Shown here: positions 59,699-64,000 of the stretch, piece by piece
Numbering within the stretch: position 1 is the first letter of the stretch
How the letters are laid out: the number at the start of each line of letters is the position of its first letter
Source: CAVPTL01 sp963794415
GTDB taxonomy: Bacteria; Actinomycetota; Thermoleophilia; Gaiellales; JAICJC01
Reading direction: 5' to 3'
DNA length: 64,000 bases
Assembly (NCBI GenBank): GCA_963794415.1
Contig: CAWCDI010000004.1
Location: 1 to 64,000 of the forward strand
Made by a program: the position numbers and the translations under genes
The notes under the pieces: generated by a model
The model's input: the letters and a program-made list of their open reading frames with translations, nothing else
The model's database searches: none
What the model was told of the DNA's origin: nothing

Positions 59699-61246
59699 AT
59701 GACTCTGACGATCCGAGAGATCACGCGCATGCCGCACCTGCGCTCACGCGTGGTGGCAGGCGGGAACGGGGACGCCCGCCAGGTTGGCTGGGCGGCGGTG
59801 TGTGAGCTCCCTGACCCCACCGAGTGGCTGGGCGACGGCGACCTGCTGATGACCACGGGCCTCTCGGTGCCCGCAGACGCGGCGGGGCAGCGGCGCTGGA
59901 TCGAGCTGCTCGACGACGCCGGCCTCAGCGGCCTGGCGCTCTGCGAGAGCGGCGCGAACTCCGGCCAGGGCATGAACTCCCCCGCCCTCACCCGCGAGCT
60001 CCTCACCGCAGCCGACGAGCGCCACTTCCCCATCGTGCTGGTCGAGCACCAGGTGCCGTTCGTGGCCCTCGCCCACGCCGTCGCAAACGCCAGCCAGCGC
60101 GCCGAGCACGAGCGCCTGACGCAGGTCATGCGCCTCTACGACTGCCTGCGCTCCACCCACGTGGCGACGCCGCGCGGCCCGGGGATGCTCGCGGCGGTGA
60201 GCGAGGTGTGCCGCTGCCGGCTCTACCTGGCCGACCGCACCTCGCTTCGGCCGACCTTCAGCGGCTGGCCCGAGCTCCCGCAGGCCGTCTCCGGCCCGCT
60301 CGCCGCCATCCTCGAGGAGCGCGCCGAGCCGCTGGCGGCGTGGGTGCGGTTCGAGGCCGCCCACACCGCGGGCGTCGCGCTGCTCCTGCCCGGCCAGAGC
60401 CAGGACGTGCTGGTCGCCGTGGCCGTTGACCACTCGCTCGATCCGCTGCTCCTGCAGCACGCGGCCACCGTGATCGGCATCGAGGTGGAGCTCGCGCTGG
60501 CAGACCTCGAGCAGTCGCGAAGGCTCGGCGGTGACCTGCTGCGACACCTCATCGAGGGCCGCATCGGCCTCGAGACCGGCCGCGCGATGCTTGCCGAGCA
60601 CGGCTGCGACGCCGATCCCTGGCTGGTGGCCGCGGTGGCCGGCACCCCCGCGCCGCTGCGCGAGCGGCCGGTGGGCATCCACCGCCGGCTGGACGCCCAC
60701 GGGATCGGCTGCCTCGAGCTGGAGTGGGGCGACGCGGTGTACTCGCTGGTGTCCGACACGCCGCAGAGCCGCGCCGCGCTGGCCGAGCTCGCGCCCCGGC
60801 TGGGGGCGGTGGGCACGAGCGCGCCGTTTGCCGACCTCGGCTCGATCACCGCCGCGGTGCGCGAGGCCCGCTGGGCGCTGGGCGCCGCCATCGACAACGC
60901 TGCGCCGCTGGCCGACTACAAGTCCGACGCCGAGATGCTGGTCGCGGCCCGCACCATCGCCGAGGCCGAACGGCTCGTGGACGCGGTGCTGGGTCCCGTA
61001 CGCGAGTACGACCAGACCCACCGCAGCGACCTCGAGCGGACGCTGCGGGTGTTCCTCGAGGAGAACCGCTCGTGGCAGCGCGGCGCGAGCCGGCTGCACC
61101 TGCACAAGCAGACGCTGGTCTACCGCATGCGCCAGATCGAGAAGCTCACAGGCCGCAGCCTCACGAGCACCGCCGACGTCGCAAGCCTCTGGATGGCGCT
61201 CGAGGCCGCGCGCCGGCTGGTGCCCGAGGCCGCGCTCAGCGAATGA
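59699..61246 (+). CDS. PucR-family transcriptional regulator (CdaR-like)
   Basis: 515 residues; ATG 59699 preferred over 59669 and 59690 by family start (MTLTIREITRMPHLRSRVVA). PucR N-terminal domain: WAAVCELPDPTEWLGDGDLL, MTTGLSVPADAAGQRRWIEL. GGDEF-like middle (VYSLVSDTPQSRAALAELAP). C-terminal HTH_30: DLERTLRVFLEENRSWQRGA, SRLHLHKQTLVYRMRQIEKL-TGR. These proteins activate purine, amino acid or aromatic catabolic genes. Flanked by the APC permease (divergent) and the cupin/ACAD pair (convergent, 11-base overlap). Confidence 0.92.
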   Translation: MTLTIREITRMPHLRSRVVAGGNGDARQVGWAAVCELPDPTEWLGDGDLLMTTGLSVPADAAGQRRWIELLDDAGLSGLALCESGANSGQGMNSPALTRELLTAADERHFPIVLVEHQVPFVALAHAVANASQRAEHERLTQVMRLYDCLRSTHVATPRGPGMLAAVSEVCRCRLYLADRTSLRPTFSGWPELPQAVSGPLAAILEERAEPLAAWVRFEAAHTAGVALLLPGQSQDVLVAVAVDHSLDPLLLQHAATVIGIEVELALADLEQSRRLGGDLLRHLIEGRIGLETGRAMLAEHGCDADPWLVAAVAGTPAPLRERPVGIHRRLDAHGIGCLELEWGDAVYSLVSDTPQSRAALAELAPRLGAVGTSAPFADLGSITAAVREARWALGAAIDNAAPLADYKSDAEMLVAARTIAEAERLVDAVLGPVREYDQTHRSDLERTLRVFLEENRSWQRGASRLHLHKQTLVYRMRQIEKLTGRSLTSTADVASLWMALEAARRLVPEAALSE

Positions 61247-61766
61247 ACTGATCGACGAAGTCGGCGCCCAGGCCGACCTGCTCGTAGTGCTCGCGGGCGA
61301 GCTCGATCAGGCCGACGTTGTCCTCCACGGTCTGCACCTGGTCGTTGTCGTCGATGTAGAGGACCGCCCCCATGATGATGAAGAGCGTCTGCATCTCGTC
61401 GTCGTCGCCGTCCACCGTGAGGGTGTGCACCTCGCCCGGCGGCTCGAACACGTAGGAGCCGGCCGTAGCCGTCCAGGTGTGCTCGAGGTAGCGCCAGCTG
61501 CCCTTCAGCACGTAGCCGTGCACCGGCGAGGGGTGGCGGTGCCTGCTGAGGGTGCCGCCGCGGCGCACGCGCAGGATCTCGCCGTGCGAGCCGGTGTTCA
61601 TGTCGAAGAAGAGCGGCCGAAACCAGACGTTGGGCTCGATCTCGATCCACACGCGCTCGTCCTCGGGCTCGCGCACCACCAGCTCGGGGCGCATGCCCAG
61701 GTGGCCGAGCACGGGCGGGTCGAAGTCGGTCAGATCGGTCTTGGGAGGCAGGTTGACGTTGATCAT
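61236..61766 (-). CDS. Cupin, 2,4'-dihydroxyacetophenone dioxygenase-like
   Basis: 176 residues. NVWFRPLFFDMNTGSHGEIL, RVRRGGTLSRHRHPSPVHGY (cupin H-x-H), VLKGSWRYLEHTWTATAGSY and VFEPPGEVHTLTVDGD (second His). The FRPL-x-F-x-x-x-x-G and HRH-P-x-x-VHG pattern matches the dihydroxyacetophenone dioxygenase/ChrR-like cupins that bind Fe or Zn. May cleave a C-C bond in an aromatic ketone. The ATG overlaps the acyl-CoA dehydrogenase stop. Confidence 0.82.
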   Translation of the reverse strand: MINVNLPPKTDLTDFDPPVLGHLGMRPELVVREPEDERVWIEIEPNVWFRPLFFDMNTGSHGEILRVRRGGTLSRHRHPSPVHGYVLKGSWRYLEHTWTATAGSYVFEPPGEVHTLTVDGDDDEMQTLFIIMGAVLYIDDNDQVQTVEDNVGLIELAREHYEQVGLGADFVDQFIR

Positions 61767-63191
61767 GAGGCTCTTTTCGTCTCGACGGGTTGCGGGTTCA
61801 GCTCATCCGCCAGCTGGTCGAAGATTCGCCGCTTGCCATCGGCGTCGAGCTTGCTGAGCTCGTTCTGGAGCACGGGCTCGTCGACGTGCTGATTCCACCA
61901 GTCGATGGAATCGCCGCCGAAGAGGGCCCAGCGGCCCACGAGCTGGCGGGTGACCTCGTTGGACGGCGCCATCACCCAGCCGGCCTTCGAGTCGCGCACG
62001 AGCCGCTCGATCTCGGCGCCGCGCATGTAGCCGCGGCCGCCGCAGACCTGCAGCATCTGATCCGAGACGCGGCTCGCGAGGCCGGCGGCCAGGAGCTTTG
62101 CCTGGAACGACCACGAGCCCAGCGAGGCACGCGGGCGGGCGTCGGGGTCGGCCTCGTACATCGCCCAGCTGCCGTTGTCGGTGACGTCGTCGAGCGCCCG
62201 GGAGAACGCGTAGGCGAAGAGCCGCGAGGCCTGGGCCTCGGTGACCGCGCCGCCGAACGTGTCCTGGATGGTGGGGTAGTCGGCGACGCTGCGGCCGTAC
62301 TGGGCGTGCGAGCGGCGCGTGACGTGGCGCTTGGCGACATCGATGCAGCCCATCGCGAGGCCGTTGTAGGCGCCCGCGTACATGACCATGGCGAGCGGAT
62401 CGACGGCCTCGTCGTTGGAGGCGGCGCCGTCGCCGGGCCAGCCGACGATGCGGTTGGGCGGGATCACGGCGTCGATGTCGAGCGGTCCCGACTGGTTGGC
62501 GTGCATGCCCATCGCGTCCCACATGCCGGGGCTCGGCTGCACCTCGTCGGGGTAGAGCAGAAACACCGAGAGATCGGAGTAATCCCCTGCGAAATTCGGG
62601 ACTCGTGGTCTGGGTGACGTACCAGTCGGCAAAGCCGCTCGAGGTGGTCCACGCGGCCTTCTTGCGCACGTGCCAGCCGCCGTCCACGCGATCGGCGCCC
62701 GAGGTCTTGGGGTACCAGAAGTGGCCGCCGGTCTCGGGATCGGTGTAGGAGGCGGTGCCGACGAGGCAGTCGGAGTCGATGCGGCGCAGCAGCCGCTCGA
62801 TGGCCGGATTGCCCTTGGCGCGGAAGACGAGGGCGGCGACGGCGACCATGTGCATCATGTAGATGAGCGCGGTGGACGGGCAGCCGTAGCGGGCGATGGT
62901 CTCGGTGACCATCAGGGTGCCGACGTTGTTCTCGCCGCGGCCGCCGTACTCCTCGGGCACGATGATGCCCAGCAGGCGAAGGTCGGCGAGCGCCTCGAGG
63001 CTCTTTCGGGGGTACTCCCCGGTCTTGTCGGCCTCGATCGCGAGCGGGCGGATCACGTCGTGGCAGACCTCGATCAGCTGGGTCTGGAGCTCGCGCTGGG
63101 CGTCGGTGAGGTACCAGAGCGGGTCGAACTCGTGGTCGAGGCCGTAGTACTTCTCACCGCCCCAGAGCTTGGGGGGAGTCAGGTCAATCAT
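61763..63191 (-). pseudogene. Acyl-CoA dehydrogenase family protein, one-base frameshift
   Basis: ATG 63191. N-terminal part: FDPLWYLTDAQRELQTQLIE, GIIVPEEYGGRGENNVGTLM, CPSTALIYMMHMVAVAALVF, GTASYTDPETGGHFWYPKTS. After an extra G near 62597 the frame changes: PNFAGDYSDLSVFLLYPDEV, NGLAMGCIDVAKRHVTRRSH, DQMLQVCGGRGYMRGAEIER, LVRDSKAGWVMAPSNEVTRQ-LVG. Restored length is about 475 residues with the FAD-binding and CGGxGY motifs complete. Related to flavin monooxygenase-like members (DszC/HsaA type) as well as true ACADs. First gene of a unit with the cupin. Confidence 0.8.
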
Positions 63192-63199
63192 GCCGCCAA

Positions 63200-63228
63200 G
63201 CTAGCCCCGCGCGACGGGCGCGGCTAGC
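63200..63228. terminator. Hairpin GCTAGCC...GGCTAGC between AraC and ACAD genes
   Basis: GCTAGC (63200-63205) and GCTAGC (63223-63228), the latter read as the inverted arm, with additional CCGCGC/GCGCGG pairing towards the loop (one or two bulges). Downstream of the AraC stop on the minus strand and nine bases before the ACAD start, so it may end AraC transcripts or shape the ACAD leader. Confidence 0.4.
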
Positions 63229-63249
63229 GCGTTTCGCGCGCCGGTATCG

Positions 63250-63266
63250 CATTCGTGCTGCGAATG
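63250..63266. promoter_or_regulatory. Dyad CATTCG-TGCTG-CGAATG
   Basis: Perfect 6-bp arms with a 5-base centre in the 83-base gap upstream of the ACAD gene. A plausible binding site for a local regulator (the adjacent AraC protein or PucR), or a second hairpin of the AraC terminator. Confidence 0.3.
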
Positions 63267-63274
63267 TGCCTGAG

Positions 63275-64000
63275 TCAGACCTGGGTGCTGCGGCGGTATG
63301 CGCCGGGCGTGACCCCCACGTGGCGGGTGAAGACCGCGCCGAAGTGGCTCGCGCTGGGGTAGCCCACCTCGCGTCCCACCTCGGCCGCCGTCAGGCTGCT
63401 CGAGTGCAGGAGCTGCTTGGCCCGCTCCACGCGGCGCTCGGTGAGCCAGCGGTACGGCGGCACCCCGGTCGCCCGGCGAAATGCCCGGCTGAAGTGCGAG
63501 CGGCTGAGCCCGGCCTCGTTGGCGAGATCAGACAGCGAGAGGTCGCGGTCGAGCTGCGAGCAGATCATCGAGGTCACGCGCCGCAGCTGCCGCGGCGTGA
63601 GGGTCGGCTCGGCCATCATCGGCACGCGCACCGTGCAGTGGTGGTTGATGAGCTGCATCGCCATGCACTGCCCCGCCACGTCGTCGAAGAGCGACGGCGC
63701 GCGGCCGGGCCGGCGGAGCTCGGTGAACACCGCGAGGGTCATCAGCCGAAGCGCCTCGTCGGCAAACGGGAACCGGTCGATGAGCGTCGGCGCGGGCAGG
63801 CCGGCCTCGAGCGCGATGTCGGTGAGGTACGCCGGGCGGATCCAGAGGTGCAGCTCGTCGGTGGGCCGGTCCCACGTCCACGTGTTGACCTGCCCCGCGC
63901 TCATGATCACCGACGAGCCCGACCGCAGCTGCCCGCGCTGGATGCCCTCGCCGAGCTCCCGCTCGACCATCAGACTGCCGTTCACCGTGAACGACACGTA
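63275..64000 (-). CDS. AraC-family regulator (N-terminus cut by window edge)
   Basis: At least 241 residues are visible; the frame remains open through the last base. An N-terminal cupin-like sensor (GSSVIMSAGQVNTWTWDRPT, LHLWIRPAYLTDIALEAGLP) precedes the two AraC helix-turn-helices: DLSLSDLANEAGLSRSHFSR-AFRRATG and LTAAEVGREVGYPSASHFGA-VFTRHVGVTPGAYR. Likely activator of neighbouring catabolic genes. The stop lies 83 bases before the ACAD start on the same strand. Confidence 0.88.
   Translation of the reverse strand, partial: YVSFTVNGSLMVERELGEGIQRGQLRSGSSVIMSAGQVNTWTWDRPTDELHLWIRPAYLTDIALEAGLPAPTLIDRFPFADEALRLMTLAVFTELRRPGRAPSLFDDVAGQCMAMQLINHHCTVRVPMMAEPTLTPRQLRRVTSMICSQLDRDLSLSDLANEAGLSRSHFSRAFRRATGVPPYRWLTERRVERAKQLLHSSSLTAAEVGREVGYPSASHFGAVFTRHVGVTPGAYRRSTQV

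Overview
The window splits at about 13.82 kb into two stretches that do not look alike. Positions 13,837-64,000 are a dense, very GC-rich chromosome segment. It has almost no intergenic space, many GTG starts and repeated 4-base stop/start overlaps (GTGA, ATGA). Its gene content includes an F420-type LLM oxidoreductase, DUF6328, DUF3618 and holin-like envelope proteins, a two-zinc-ribbon cyclase/ATPase, Ku plus split LigD, and SigB-like promoters. This points to an actinobacterium, most likely a Thermoleophilia/Solirubrobacterales-type soil lineage (inference). Positions 1-13,836 are less compact. They carry mobile-element genes and are full of single-base reading-frame breaks. They resemble a conjugative element from another lineage (planctomycete-like is a guess), joined to the actinobacterial part inside a truncated FAD-dependent gene. 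A chimeric assembly with poor-quality sequence on the left and at the contig end is the simplest reading. A decayed integrated element is the alternative.

Left part: a MobF/TrwC relaxase fragment runs off the left edge, with a possible DNA-binding accessory gene. Three members of a small 'WTRIGSAW' protein family flank a DNA methyltransferase. A giant adenine-methylase/SNF2-helicase 'polyvalent' protein occupies about 5.6 kb. After it come two small intact ORFs, a RelE/ParE-like toxin, an SRAP (HMCES/YedK) protein preceded in frame by an AlkB-like tail, and a HEPN-domain protein with small upstream companions. About 1.2 kb before the junction has no assignable gene.

Right part, in order. A damaged FAD protein and GNAT lie next to the junction. 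Then come Mop, MarR, a tandem GNAT, a catechol-dioxygenase-like VOC protein, a phosphatidylglycerol lysyltransferase-like protein and a HAD phosphatase. A partner-switching set (RsbW-like kinase plus two STAS proteins) follows, then a cupin, a hydrolase and a hemerythrin protein. Next is a secreted beta-propeller, an ArsR-SRPBCC regulator with a textbook operator/promoter, and ChrA. A three-gene membrane formate dehydrogenase (FdhA with Cys instead of Sec, FdhB, NrfD) is followed by DUF6328, topoisomerase IB, PAP2 and a 1189-residue cyclase/ATPase/TPR protein. An envelope and stress block (PLD, AI-2E, holin-X, DUF3618, YihY, iron-permease-like) leads to an epimerase/ADH pair and a PRC-barrel protein. 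The Ku-LigD(PE-LIG)-LigD(POL) NHEJ operon is next, then LLM, DUF892 ferritin-like and flavin-reductase genes. A REP-associated transposase (RAYT) element, a TetR-controlled hydrolase-amidohydrolase-Rieske cassette, an APC permease, and a PucR/cupin/acyl-CoA-dehydrogenase/AraC block complete the window.

The most interesting signals are the following. The RAYT element has perfect 34-bp terminal inverted repeats that supply the stop codons of both flanking genes. Related GGTGCC(A/T)GGCACC palindromes occur upstream of Ku and after LigD. At least four SigB-type promoters sit before stress-type genes. The ArsR gene has a perfect 8+8 dyad between its -35 and -10 and is predicted to be leaderless.
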